The notes under the pieces: generated by a model
What the model saw: only the letters and a program-made list of their open reading frames with translations
What the model was told of the DNA's origin: nothing
Databases searched by the model: none
Program-made: the position numbers and the translations under genes
Source of the DNA: DASYML01 sp036399835
Lineage (GTDB): Bacteria; Acidobacteriota; Blastocatellia; Pyrinomonadales; Pyrinomonadaceae
DNA length: 54,495 bases
Direction of reading: 5' to 3'
Assembly: GCA_036399835.1 (NCBI GenBank)
Contig: DASWMI010000055.1
Location: 1-54,495 of the forward strand
Shown: positions 1 to 8,281 of the stretch, one piece after another
Layout: each line of letters begins with the position of its first letter
Numbering within the stretch: the stretch's first letter is position 1

Positions 1-670
1 TGTAGGTCGCGCGCCAACCATTCACGGGCGGCAGGTGTATATCCAGCAGTAGCTCGTCCGGCCTCTTGCGCAGGTAGTCAATCCCGTCGTTGTTATAGAG
101 TCCAGCCGCATCCACCAGACGCTCGCCTAAGGTCGAAGCCAGACGCACGCGCGCGCCAATCGCGACCATCACAGGCACCAGGTCCGAAGACTGCACGGCC
201 CAGCACTTGGAACTTCCGGGCGCGACCCAGCAAATCTCGCCGTCCTTCTTCATGCAGAAGTTGATGCTCTTGCGCCACTCGTAATTCTGGTCGTAATAGT
301 TGCAGCGCGTATCGAGCAGGAGGTTGCCGCCAATCGTTCCCATGTTGCGCAGCAAAGGCGTCGAGATGAGCCGCGCCGCCGCGGATAAAAAAGCGTAATC
401 GCGTTTGATAACGGGATGCTCGCAGAGGTCCGTCAGCGAGACCGAAGCGCCTATGACGAGACCCTTCTGGCCGTCACCCGTAATCTGGTTGAGGGCTTGC
501 AGCCGCGCGATGGAGATGACGGTCTTCGGCGTCTGCTGCCGCCGCTTCATATTCGGGTAGAGGTCCGTGCCGCCGGCGACGAACTGCCCTTCCGGACCAG
601 CGTCGGCCATCATCCTCACCGCGTCCGTGATGCCGTCTGGCACGCGGTAAGTAAATTTCGGAAGTCTCAT
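1..670 (-). CDS. Molybdenum hydroxylase FAD-binding subunit (CoxM/HcrB-like), 3' end outside window
   Basis: FAD subunit of a xanthine dehydrogenase/4-hydroxybenzoyl-CoA reductase-type enzyme, passing electrons between Fe-S clusters and FAD. About 223 codons are visible before the window edge. Seen: an N-terminal AGGTDLYPN motif (family AGGTDL) and a TIGGNLLLDTRC stretch, the two FAD-contacting signatures of this family. The Cys-rich segment around CNYYDQNYEWRKSINFC resembles the extra Fe-S/insert region known in the 4-hydroxybenzoyl-CoA reductase beta subunit (inference). Two adjacent ATGs (670, 673) could start it and neither has a clear Shine-Dalgarno site. Its partner subunits lie upstream at 4733-1748, separated from it by three unrelated genes. 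Substrate cannot be told from sequence. Confidence 0.85.
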   Translation of the reverse strand, partial: MRLPKFTYRVPDGITDAVRMMADAGPEGQFVAGGTDLYPNMKRRQQTPKTVISIARLQALNQITGDGQKGLVIGASVSLTDLCEHPVIKRDYAFLSAAARLISTPLLRNMGTIGGNLLLDTRCNYYDQNYEWRKSINFCMKKDGEICWVAPGSSKCWAVQSSDLVPVMVAIGARVRLASTLGERLVDAAGLYNNDGIDYLRKRPDELLLDIHLPPVNGWRATY

Positions 671-730
671 CATAAGCGTACTACCATGCTCGCCTTGAAA
701 ATCTGCGCACGCGGCTCAGCCATCCCTTGA

Positions 731-1192
731 TTATTGGTTGACGATGGATTTTTCTATCAGCGCATCATACTTTCTACGCAGCCGTTGTGGACTGGACCTG
801 GCGCTTTCGCGTTTCCACCATGCCTGGTGCGTGAGGTCTCCGGCCTTGGCCGCGACCAGCCTCTCGATGGTTTGCACCCCGCCAGCCTCCGGAATAAAGG
901 AATCCACAACCTGATAGGTTAACTGCAACAGTTGGCCTTTATGCGAGACGAGAAAATATCGCAACGCGTCGGACTCATTAAGAAAGAAAGAGGTTTCGCC
1001 GCCCGTCTCCTTCTTGATGACAGCGTGCGTATAGTCACCGACCTCAAAGCCCTTAACATAACCCTTGATAATCTTCGTCGCCTTGACCTTATCGCGCGGC
1101 TGTCCTTTTTGTGTGGACTGTTGACCAAAGGCCATCGCCGTCGTCAAACAGACCATCAAGCATAAGAACGAGCAGAGAAAAAACTTTTTCAT
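731..1192 (-). CDS. Secreted hypothetical protein
   Basis: Unrecognised protein of 153 residues. I chose the ATG at 1192 because AAGGGAGA lies just upstream and the protein then begins with a clean signal peptide (MKKFF, hydrophobic core, Ala-x-Ala-type end near residue 25). The mature part has a region with a GYVKGFEVGDYTHAVIK segment and a basic C-terminus rich in Arg/Lys. It sits between the antitoxin-like gene and the FAD subunit of the hydroxylase, on the same strand. No catalytic motif was recognised; export to periplasm or beyond is the only supported statement. Confidence 0.7.
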   Translation of the reverse strand: MKKFFLCSFLCLMVCLTTAMAFGQQSTQKGQPRDKVKATKIIKGYVKGFEVGDYTHAVIKKETGGETSFFLNESDALRYFLVSHKGQLLQLTYQVVDSFIPEAGGVQTIERLVAAKAGDLTHQAWWKRESARSSPQRLRRKYDALIEKSIVNQ

Positions 1193-1237
1193 GTAGTCTC
1201 CCTTTGAATTCATATTCTTTCCTTATCCGCCTGTACG

Positions 1238-1456
1238 TCAGGCTCGCTTTCTTTCCCGAATCTTCAACTCAGGATGACGTGCCAGAAAGCCTCCGCGTTT
1301 CATCTTATAGCGACCGGGCTTGAGCAGTGATTCCTCTTCAACGCCAGCCGCGCGCTCACGCTGGTAGTCTTCTTCAGAGATTTCAATCGTCACATCCTGC
1401 CCATCGTCTTCAATCACAGTGAAGGCAAAACCTTCTTTAGCCGGGTTGTTGCTCAT
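1238..1456 (-). CDS. Small antitoxin-like protein downstream of a BrnT-type gene
   Basis: 72-residue acidic-then-basic protein starting at an ATG with AGGAAG four bases upstream. A longer reading from 1528 would run through the toxin gene in another frame, so it is rejected. Position directly after, and overlapping by 20 bases, a BrnT-like toxin reading frame suggests it is the cognate antitoxin. The N-terminal half carries an acidic VTIEISEEDY segment. The C-terminal half ends in a basic KPGRYKMKRGGFLARHPELK segment that could bind DNA or the toxin. It does not look like classical BrnA, so the antitoxin role is inference from context. Confidence 0.55.
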   Translation of the reverse strand: MSNNPAKEGFAFTVIEDDGQDVTIEISEEDYQRERAAGVEEESLLKPGRYKMKRGGFLARHPELKIRERKRA

Positions 1457-1714
1457 AAACTTCCTGTTCTTTCCTAACCGCACGCCGTGCGGAAATAATG
1501 CGAACCACATCATCTTCACGCTCTGCATAAACGACGAAAAGAAGGCGGCGACTCGACATGCCTATGATGAAAAAGCGAGCTTCATGGTCGAGTGCTCTGT
1601 ATCATAACCCTCAAGAGCGTTGGGATCATAAAAGACCTCTGTAGCTTCTCCGAAGCTGACCCCATGCTTCTCAAGGTTGCCGATAGCCTTTTCATCATTC
1701 CACTCGAATCTCAC
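1437..1714 (-). pseudogene. BrnT-type toxin, frameshifted
   Basis: Frame one from a GTG at 1714 reads VRFEWNDEKAIGNLEKHGV, then SFGEATEVFYDPNALEGYDTEHS, a good match to the N-terminal two thirds of BrnT (RelE-fold ribonuclease toxin). It then runs into a stop at 1562. Shifting frame by one base near 1592 resumes DHEARFFIIGMSSRRLL and FVVYAEREDDVVRIISARRA, the conserved BrnT end, stopping at 1437. The simplest reading is a single-base deletion, so the toxin is probably inactive unless this is a sequencing error or programmed frameshift. It overlaps the start of the antitoxin-like gene, the usual BrnT-BrnA order. Confidence 0.75.
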
Positions 1715-1747
1715 TGATGATTATTCTTTCCACCCAAGATTATACCT

Positions 1748-4216
1748 CTACGAATGGGCGGCCACGCTCGGCATCTCGCGTCCGTCGCCGCCTTCTGCGG
1801 GCGTGAGGACTTTGAGGGGCGCGGGCCAGTCAACCTGTGGGACGGATTTTGGACCAAAGCGGGCTGCGCGGCCTTTGGCCTTCTCGCGCAGCGCCGTGAG
1901 CACTTTTTCGGGCGTGATGGGCACTTCGTCAACGCGTACTCCGACGGCATCGTAGACGGCGTTGGCGACCGCCGGCATGACGGGCAGGAGCGGTCCCTGT
2001 CCCACCTCTTTCGCGCCGAAGGGTCCGTTCGGGTCTGCGTCTTCGATGAGGTAAGTCTTCACGTCGCACATCTCAAGAGTCGTAGGGCTTTTGTATTCGA
2101 GCATGGAGGGGAATTTGTGTACGACGTTGCGGTTGGCGCGGTAAGTCATCTCTTCCATGAGAGCCTCGCCGAGTCCCATGTAGACGCCGCCTTCGACTTG
2201 GCCCAGAACGAGCGCGGGATTGATTGACTGGCCTATGTCGTGAGCAATCCACATCCGCTCGACAACGACGATGCCCGTCTCAGCGTCAACGTCAACCTCT
2301 GCGACCGCCGCCGAGTAGCTGTAGGCGGGCGATGGACCAACGCCCGCGCCCTTGTAACGACCGGGCGAGCGCGGCGGCGTGTAAGAGCCGACCGTCCCGA
2401 TAGTCCCGAATTTCGATTCGGCGAGCACAACCGCCTCGGCAAACGTGACGCCCACCTCAGGGTTCTCCACGTCGAAGACGCGGCGCTCGGCAAAGGAGAG
2501 ATTCTCAATCGGGACCGAGAGCTTTTCGGTGACGGCGATGGTCAAAAGCTCGCGTGCGCGCTCGGCTGCCTGGAGGGCCGCGTTGCCTGTCATCAGCGTG
2601 ACGCGGCTCGAATAGCTGCCGAGGTCAACGGGCGTCAGGTCCGTGTCGGCTGTGACGACGCGTATATCGAAGGGGTCTATGCCTAAGACTTCGGCGACGA
2701 TGTAAGCGAGAATCGAATCCGAGCCTTGCCCGATGTCCGTCGAGCCGCACTGGACGCAGACGCCCCCCTGACGGTCGAGCCGAAGCTGTACGCCGCTGTG
2801 CGGCATGCTGTTCCAGTAGATGGGCAGCCCCGCGCCGCAGATATATGAGCTACAGGCCAGCCCTATGCCTTTGCCTGCGGGCAGCTTGCGATGTGTTCTA
2901 TCCCAACCGGAAAATTTGTTCTTCCATTCAGAGCCTTCGACCACCTTGTCAATGCAGCTTCCGAGGCCCATGCTCCCGATGCGCAGGTAGTTGGCTGTCG
3001 TCGTGAAGGGCTGGACCAGATGCTGACGGCGTATCTCAGCCGGGTCAAGCTTTAACTCTTCGGCAATCTTGTCCAGATGGACTTCGAGCGCGAAACGCGG
3101 CTGCGGTGTACCGTGGCCGCGTTTTGGACCACACGGCGGCTTGTTGGTAAAAACGCGTATGCCTCTGTATTTGTAGCGCGGAATATCGTAAGTGACGGTT
3201 TGCAGCGCGCCCGCGTAGAAGGTGCTCGCCACGCCGTAAGAGCCGTATGCGCCGCCGTCCAGGAAAGACTGAAAATCCATCGCCGTAATCGAGCCGTCCT
3301 TTTTGACTCCGGTCCTGACCTTCATCAAGACCGGATGGCGACCGCGATGGCAGTAGAAGACCTCCTCGCGCGTGAGTGCGATCTTGACGGGGCGGCCCGT
3401 TATCATCGCAAGCTTCGAGACGATAATCTCGTGGTTAAAGGGGTCGCTTTTGCCGCCGAAGCCGCCGCCGTTGGGCGTGGCGATGACGCGTATGTGGCTG
3501 GCGGGTATTTCCAGCGTCTTGGTCAGCGCGCGATGCACGTAGTGCGGCGTTTGCGTGGAGGTCCAGAGCGTGAGCTTGTGGTCCGAATCGAAGTGCGCGA
3601 GCGCGGCGTGCTGCTCCATGGGCAGGTGCGTGTTGCCTTCGTAGAAGAAGGTGTCCTCGCGGACAAGCTCGGCCTCTTTAAAGCCTTCATCCATGTCGCC
3701 GAATTCGAGCGAGACTTTTTTGTGTATGTTGCCGCTCTCGCCGTAATCGTGTATGCGAGGCTCGTCAATCATGATGGCCTCTTCGATGCTCGTCACGGTT
3801 TGCAGCTTTTCATACTCGACCTCGATTAGATTCATGGCCTCGAAGGCCGTCTCCTCGTCAACGGCTGCGACGGCTGCGACAGGGTCTCCGACCATCCGTA
3901 CACGCTCTATGCAGAGCGCGTGTTCGTCCTGGCTGACGGGAAGAATGCCGTAAGGGATGGGGAGGTCGCGGCCCGTGATGACGGCATAAACGCCCGGCAG
4001 TTGAAGAGCCTTTGCCGCATCAATCTTCCTGATGATGGCGTGAGGCTCAGGGCTGCGCAGGATTTTGCAGTGGAGCATGCGAGGCAAAGTGATGTCGTCG
4101 GCGAATTTGGTTTGACCCGTACACTTGGCGCGCGCGTCAACTTTACGAAAGGGCTTGCCGATGACCTTCAGCCCGTCTTTGCCGTTGCGATGACCGTTCC
4201 CTTTATTCGTAGCCAT
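1748..4216 (-). CDS. Molybdenum hydroxylase large subunit, molybdopterin-binding (CoxL/XdhB/HcrA-like)
   Basis: Catalytic subunit of 822 residues. Seen: GGGFGGKSDPFNHE (Moco-contacting loop), a PCGPKRGHGTPQPRFALE segment, and GAKEVGQGPLLPV near the C-terminus holding the Glu that acts as base in this family. The ATG at 4216 overlaps the end of the small-subunit gene by 14 bases, implying coupled translation; a longer reading to 4510 would lie inside that gene. Length agrees with xanthine dehydrogenase family large subunits. Such enzymes hydroxylate or dehydroxylate aromatic or purine substrates in the cytoplasm; which substrate is unknown. No CODH active-site Cys loop was noticed. Confidence 0.93.
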   Translation of the reverse strand: MATNKGNGHRNGKDGLKVIGKPFRKVDARAKCTGQTKFADDITLPRMLHCKILRSPEPHAIIRKIDAAKALQLPGVYAVITGRDLPIPYGILPVSQDEHALCIERVRMVGDPVAAVAAVDEETAFEAMNLIEVEYEKLQTVTSIEEAIMIDEPRIHDYGESGNIHKKVSLEFGDMDEGFKEAELVREDTFFYEGNTHLPMEQHAALAHFDSDHKLTLWTSTQTPHYVHRALTKTLEIPASHIRVIATPNGGGFGGKSDPFNHEIIVSKLAMITGRPVKIALTREEVFYCHRGRHPVLMKVRTGVKKDGSITAMDFQSFLDGGAYGSYGVASTFYAGALQTVTYDIPRYKYRGIRVFTNKPPCGPKRGHGTPQPRFALEVHLDKIAEELKLDPAEIRRQHLVQPFTTTANYLRIGSMGLGSCIDKVVEGSEWKNKFSGWDRTHRKLPAGKGIGLACSSYICGAGLPIYWNSMPHSGVQLRLDRQGGVCVQCGSTDIGQGSDSILAYIVAEVLGIDPFDIRVVTADTDLTPVDLGSYSSRVTLMTGNAALQAAERARELLTIAVTEKLSVPIENLSFAERRVFDVENPEVGVTFAEAVVLAESKFGTIGTVGSYTPPRSPGRYKGAGVGPSPAYSYSAAVAEVDVDAETGIVVVERMWIAHDIGQSINPALVLGQVEGGVYMGLGEALMEEMTYRANRNVVHKFPSMLEYKSPTTLEMCDVKTYLIEDADPNGPFGAKEVGQGPLLPVMPAVANAVYDAVGVRVDEVPITPEKVLTALREKAKGRAARFGPKSVPQVDWPAPLKVLTPAEGGDGREMPSVAAHS

Positions 4217-4733
4217 AGATCGTTTCTCTTGCAGGCTCGGCCTCTTCACCGCGCATGCGCGCAGCCGCCAGCTCGACAGCCTCGTAGATTTTAAGATACC
4301 CGGTGCAGCGACAGAGATTGCCTGAGAGAGCTTCCTTAATCTCTTCGCGGTCGGGGCTGGCGTTGGCCTTGAGCAGCTCCTTGGCGACGAGCAGGAAACC
4401 CGGCGTGCAATAGCCGCACTGCGCCGCGCCGAGGTCCGCGAAGGTCGTTTGCAGCGGGTGAAGCTGGTTGCCCTCCGCCATGCCTTCGACGGTCTCGACG
4501 TTGCGTCCATCCAGGTCCAGCCCTAAGACGAGGCAGGAGAGCACGGCGCGCCCGTCCAGCAGCACTGTGCAAGTGCCGCACTCGCCAAGCTCGCACCCGT
4601 GCTTGGTCCCGGTCAGCCCCAAATCTTCGCGCAGGACTTCGAGCAGAGTCTTGTGCGGCGCAAAGGCCACCTCCAAAGGCTCGCCGTTGACCGTGAACTC
4701 AAGATGCGCTTTCTGTTTCGTTCTCGTTGACAT
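4203..4733 (-). CDS. Molybdenum hydroxylase small subunit, 2x[2Fe-2S] (CoxS/HcrC-like)
   Basis: 176-residue iron-sulfur subunit. Seen: a plant-type ferredoxin motif GCELGECGTCTVLLDG (three Cys, with a further Cys at SCLVLG) and the second-cluster motifs QCGYCTPGFLL and SGNLCRCTGY. These eight Cys match the two [2Fe-2S] clusters that carry electrons between molybdenum and FAD. It begins 23 bases after panC's end and overlaps the large subunit. The extended acidic tail (MRGEEAEPARETIYGYE) is a little longer than usual. Confidence 0.95.
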   Translation of the reverse strand: MSTRTKQKAHLEFTVNGEPLEVAFAPHKTLLEVLREDLGLTGTKHGCELGECGTCTVLLDGRAVLSCLVLGLDLDGRNVETVEGMAEGNQLHPLQTTFADLGAAQCGYCTPGFLLVAKELLKANASPDREEIKEALSGNLCRCTGYLKIYEAVELAAARMRGEEAEPARETIYGYE

Positions 4734-4756
4734 CTGTACGATTCAAGATTCTTCTC

Positions 4757-5638
4757 TCAGGCTGTGGCCGTGGCCGTGTCTTTCGGCTTACGGTTGAGGA
4801 CAATGTTATCAATCAGACGCGTTTTGCCAAACTTGACGGCGACGGCGATGAGCACTGTCCGGTCATCCAGGTTGTTCAGTTTTTCCAGCGTCCCGGCATC
4901 CGTGATGCTGATGTAATCAATCGTCGCGCGCGGCTCGGTCTCGATGGTCGAGCGCAGGATGGATGAGAGCTTCGCGGCATTACGCTCGCCCTCGGCATAG
5001 GCCGACTCGGCACGCGAGAGAGCGCGGTGGAGCACACCAGCAGCCTTGCGTTCCTCTTCATTCAAGTAGGCGTTGCGCGAAGAGAGGGCCAGGCCCGATG
5101 GCTCGCGCACTGTCGGCAGCACGACAATCTCCGTATCAAAGGCCAGGTCTTTGACGAGACGCTTGACGATGATGGTCTGCTGCGCATCCTTCTGGCCGAA
5201 GAAAGCGAAATCCGGGCGGATGACGTTGAGCAGAATCGAGACGACCGTCGCGACGCCGCGAAAATGGCCGGGCCTGGATGCGCCTTCGAGCTGCTCGGAC
5301 AATCCCTCGACCATGACGTAGGTCGCAAAGCCCTTCGGGTAAATCTCTTCGACCGAGGGCGCAAAGATAAAATCAACGTTGTAGTCGGCCAGTTGCGAAG
5401 TGTCTTTGGTCAGGTCGCGCGGGTAGGCTTCATAATCTTCGCCTGGTCCAAACTGCGTCGGGTTGACGAAGACCGAGACGATGACGACATCGCACATCCG
5501 GCGCGCTTCGCGCACAAGGCTCAGGTGTCCTTCGTGGAGCGCGCCCATCGTCGGCACCAGCCCGATGGTCTTGTCCTGCTCGCGGCGCAGCTTGCGCGCC
5601 ACGGAACTCATGCGTTGGCGGCGATTGATGATTTCCAT
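4757..5638 (-). CDS. panC: Pantothenate synthetase
   Basis: 293 residues; condenses pantoate with beta-alanine using ATP, the last step of pantothenate (vitamin B5) synthesis. Seen: the nucleotidyltransferase motif TMGALHEGHLSLVREAR with the ATP-binding HxGH (HEGH), FVNPTQFGPGEDYEAYPR, and FFGQKDAQQ, all diagnostic. Length is normal (about 280-300). It lies directly downstream of panB and upstream of the hydroxylase small subunit, so folK-panB-panC form a cofactor-synthesis group. Confidence 0.97.
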   Translation of the reverse strand: MEIINRRQRMSSVARKLRREQDKTIGLVPTMGALHEGHLSLVREARRMCDVVIVSVFVNPTQFGPGEDYEAYPRDLTKDTSQLADYNVDFIFAPSVEEIYPKGFATYVMVEGLSEQLEGASRPGHFRGVATVVSILLNVIRPDFAFFGQKDAQQTIIVKRLVKDLAFDTEIVVLPTVREPSGLALSSRNAYLNEEERKAAGVLHRALSRAESAYAEGERNAAKLSSILRSTIETEPRATIDYISITDAGTLEKLNNLDDRTVLIAVAVKFGKTRLIDNIVLNRKPKDTATATA

Positions 5639-5696
5639 AAGAAGAGTCTGGAGTCCGGAGTCCTGGAGTCCTGAGTCCGAGGCCAGTTTTTCCGAC
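5639..5696. repeat. Short GGAGTCC/CTGAGTCC direct repeats between panB and panC
   Basis: The gap holds several imperfect copies of a heptamer-like unit (GGAGTCC, TGGAGTCC, TGAGTCC), then inverted versions (GACTCAAGACTCC, TGACTCC) that run into the panB stop and encode its last residues (VRSQES). It looks like a small local repeat that could form a hairpin. Function unknown. Confidence 0.5.
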
Positions 5697-6593
5697 TCAA
5701 GACTCCTGACTCCTGACTTCAGACGGTTCCTTCGGCTCGATGTTCAGCTCTTTGGCGGCTTCGGCGGGCAGCCCGTAGGATTCCGCTTCGGCTGGATAGA
5801 CTGCCGTGCGCACGTCTTCGGCCCAGCGCCCGATGGCATCCGTCATCGTCTCGCGCAGGTTGGCATACTGGCGCACAAACCTCGGTTGCTTGCCGAAGGA
5901 GAGGCCGAGCAGGTCGTGTATGACGAGCACCTGTATGTCGCAGTGTGGGCCTGCGCCGATGCCTATCGTCGGCACGCTGATGCTTTCGGTGACGAGCCTT
6001 GCAATCTCGCGCGGGACGACTTCGAGCACGATGGCGAAAGCCCCAGCGTCTTCGAGCGCATGCGCATCATCGAGAAGCTGCCGCGCCGTCTCAGCCGTCT
6101 TACCCTGTACGCGATAGCCGCCGAGCTTATTGACGGACTGCGGCGTCAGCCCGATATGGCCCATGACGGGAATCTCTTCGTCCACGAGCCGCTTGACCAG
6201 AGAGGCGCGCTTGCGCCCGCCTTCGAGCTTGACGGCCTCCGCCGCGCCCTCCTTGATGAGACGCAGGGCGTTACGCACGGCCTCGTCCGCGCCCGTGTGA
6301 AAAGAGCCGTAGGGCATGTCCGCGACGAGCAGCGCGCGCTGCGTTCCGCGACGCACGGCGCGCGTGTGCATGACAATCTCGTCGAGCGTGACGGGGACTG
6401 TGTTGCCGTAGCCGAGCACAGTATTGCCGAGGCTGTCACCGACGAGAATCACGTCTATGCCCGCCTCGTCAACGATGCGAGCCATGGTGTAATCGTAGGC
6501 GGTCAGGCAGACGAGCTTTTCGCCACGCTCTTTGCTCGCGCGAAGCGAAGGCGCTGTGACCTTTTCGGGACGCTGCGGTTTGAGATAAGCCAT
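5697..6593 (-). CDS. panB: 3-methyl-2-oxobutanoate hydroxymethyltransferase
   Basis: 298 residues; adds a hydroxymethyl group from methylene-tetrahydrofolate to ketoisovalerate, the first committed step to pantoate. Seen: LTAYDYTMARIVDEAGID, VGDSLGNTVLGYGNTVPVT (metal and substrate site), GHIGLTPQSVN and a VPTIGIGAGPHCDIQVLV signature. The ATG at 6593 (MAYLKPQRP) is preferred to one at 6650 because AAAGAGAC precedes it and the upstream 19 residues are not family-like. The upstream folate gene folK supplies the pathway for its one-carbon cofactor. Confidence 0.96.
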   Translation of the reverse strand: MAYLKPQRPEKVTAPSLRASKERGEKLVCLTAYDYTMARIVDEAGIDVILVGDSLGNTVLGYGNTVPVTLDEIVMHTRAVRRGTQRALLVADMPYGSFHTGADEAVRNALRLIKEGAAEAVKLEGGRKRASLVKRLVDEEIPVMGHIGLTPQSVNKLGGYRVQGKTAETARQLLDDAHALEDAGAFAIVLEVVPREIARLVTESISVPTIGIGAGPHCDIQVLVIHDLLGLSFGKQPRFVRQYANLRETMTDAIGRWAEDVRTAVYPAEAESYGLPAEAAKELNIEPKEPSEVRSQES

Positions 6594-6867
6594 CGGGATA
6601 GTCTCTTTCTTGACACCAAAACGCGGCGACCCGTTAACTCGCCAAGTCACCGCCCGCTCTTTACCTTATTCGATACGAGGTGCGCAAGCTCGCAATTATA
6701 GGCGAGCGCCCTATGCAGCCGCAACCAGGAGCAAGCGATGAGGGATGAAAGAAAACAATCAGGTTGAACCTTGGGCAGCGCGGAAGCTGAAAGCATCGGG
6801 GCGAAATCAGAAAGCCTTTCTCTTTTAGTTCATGCGCTGCGACGCCATCTGCGTTCCTGCTTTTCCT

Positions 6868-7437
6868 TTATCTCGCATCCGCGTCTTGCGCCGTCCAGCG
6901 TTTGACTTCCGAATGGTCGTCCGTCTGCGCGAGCAGGTCGCTGACCGTTTGGTGAAGAGTCGGGTGTATGGCCTGGGGTGCGATTTCGGCGAGGGGGACG
7001 AGGACGAAACGGCGCTGGTGCAGGCGCGGGTGCGGGAGCTTGAGAAGTTCCGTCGCGCGCAGCCGGTTGCCGTAAAGCAGCAGGTCCAGGTCAATGGTGC
7101 GCGGGCCGCGCGGCACATCGCGGTGACGGCCCAGCGCGTACTCTATGCGCAGGAGCCGCGCCAGGACCTGTTCGGGTGTCGGAATCGGGCGGCGCAGCTC
7201 CGGCTCGAACTTTAGCTCCGCGACCATGTTGAGAAAGGCTGGCTGCTCGCGCACGTCCACAGGCTCTGTCTCGTAAATGGATGAAAGACACGCGACGCAG
7301 AGGCCAGCATTCATCATCCCGCGCACGGCCAGCAGTAGATTTCCGGCGCGGTCGCCGAGGTTCGAGCCGATGCCGACATAGGCTCTGATGGGAGCGAGCG
7401 CAGAATCCGGAGCGTAGAATCTGGAATCGGAAGCCAT
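6868..7437 (-). CDS. folK: 2-amino-4-hydroxy-6-hydroxymethyldihydropteridine diphosphokinase
   Basis: 189 residues from the ATG at 7437; an ORF extends upstream to 7590, but its first 51 residues are not like the family. It pyrophosphorylates hydroxymethyl-dihydropterin in folate synthesis. Seen: AYVGIGSNLGDR at the N-terminus, YETEPVDVREQPAFLNMV, RHRDVPRGPRTIDLDLLLYG (signature) and LPHPRLHQRRFVLVPLAEIAP. First gene of the minus-strand cofactor group; the 274-base gap to panB shows no gene. Confidence 0.95.
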   Translation of the reverse strand: MASDSRFYAPDSALAPIRAYVGIGSNLGDRAGNLLLAVRGMMNAGLCVACLSSIYETEPVDVREQPAFLNMVAELKFEPELRRPIPTPEQVLARLLRIEYALGRHRDVPRGPRTIDLDLLLYGNRLRATELLKLPHPRLHQRRFVLVPLAEIAPQAIHPTLHQTVSDLLAQTDDHSEVKRWTAQDADAR

Positions 7438-7622
7438 GAGTCTCGGACGTGAATCTAAGAGCTTGACGGCGTGAGCCGTTTCGTCCCGTTGTTTCCCTGT
7501 CTGAAGAAGCGAGCGAGGTGCGCGAGAGCTATTGTACAAGCATCTTTGGATATTGCTATGCTCAAGTTGCATTCCAGGCTCGACCGTCAATCAAGACAGG
7601 CTAAAGGAGAGAGGCTCTCAAG

Positions 7623-8237
7623 ATGAAACAAAACCCTTCCGCGCGCGGCTCGCGCTGGCCCGCGTACATGCTTCTGCCGGCAATCTGCTGTCTCGCGTTG
7701 CTCTTTCAACCCGCGCCCGCGCGCACAGGGGCGAATGGCTTTCCGGTCCAGGATGATTTCAAAGTCACGACCGTTTACTTCGTCCGCCATGCCGAAAAGG
7801 AGGCCGCGCCGCCGCAAGACCCTGCTTTGACCGAAGCGGGGAAGCTGCGCTCGCAGGAGCTGGCACGCATCCTCGCGCCCTCAGGCATCAAGACTATTTT
7901 GACGACACAATTTCTGCGGACCAAATTGACCGCCGAGCCTCTGGCGAAACAACTCGGCATCACGCCGAGAGCCGTCAACATCAAGATGAACCCGACGAAT
8001 CCGCGACAGGTCTCGGAGCAATCCGTCAGGGAGATAGTGGACCGGATTTACGAGCGGGCCGGAGAAGGCATACTGGTTGTGGGCCACACCAACACGATTC
8101 CGGACATCATCAAAATGCTCGGCGGAGACCCCGCGCTGAGCATAGACGAAAAGAGATTCGACGACCTTTTTATCGTCACGCTCTACGGCAAGGGCAAGGC
8201 GAAGGTCGCACATCTCAAGTACGGCAGTCCGGGTTAA
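7623..8237 (+). CDS. Exported histidine phosphatase superfamily protein (SixA/PGAM-like)
   Basis: 204 residues. An N-terminal signal peptide (YMLLPAICCLALLFQ region) indicates export. The catalytic histidine lies in TTVYFVRHAEKE (RHG-type motif) around residue 54. A second conserved arginine is in QFLRTKLTAEPLA, and the late histidine is in LVVGHTNTIPDI. These are the core residues of the phosphohistidine-intermediate phosphatases. AAAGGAGAG stands upstream of the ATG. Substrate unknown; SixA acts on phosphohistidine proteins, but the exported location argues for a small phosphoester substrate. Confidence 0.85.
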   Translation: MKQNPSARGSRWPAYMLLPAICCLALLFQPAPARTGANGFPVQDDFKVTTVYFVRHAEKEAAPPQDPALTEAGKLRSQELARILAPSGIKTILTTQFLRTKLTAEPLAKQLGITPRAVNIKMNPTNPRQVSEQSVREIVDRIYERAGEGILVVGHTNTIPDIIKMLGGDPALSIDEKRFDDLFIVTLYGKGKAKVAHLKYGSPG

Positions 8238-8281
8238 GCCTTAGAGCCAATTCTTTTGATTCCGGGTTCATCGTTTCCCGC

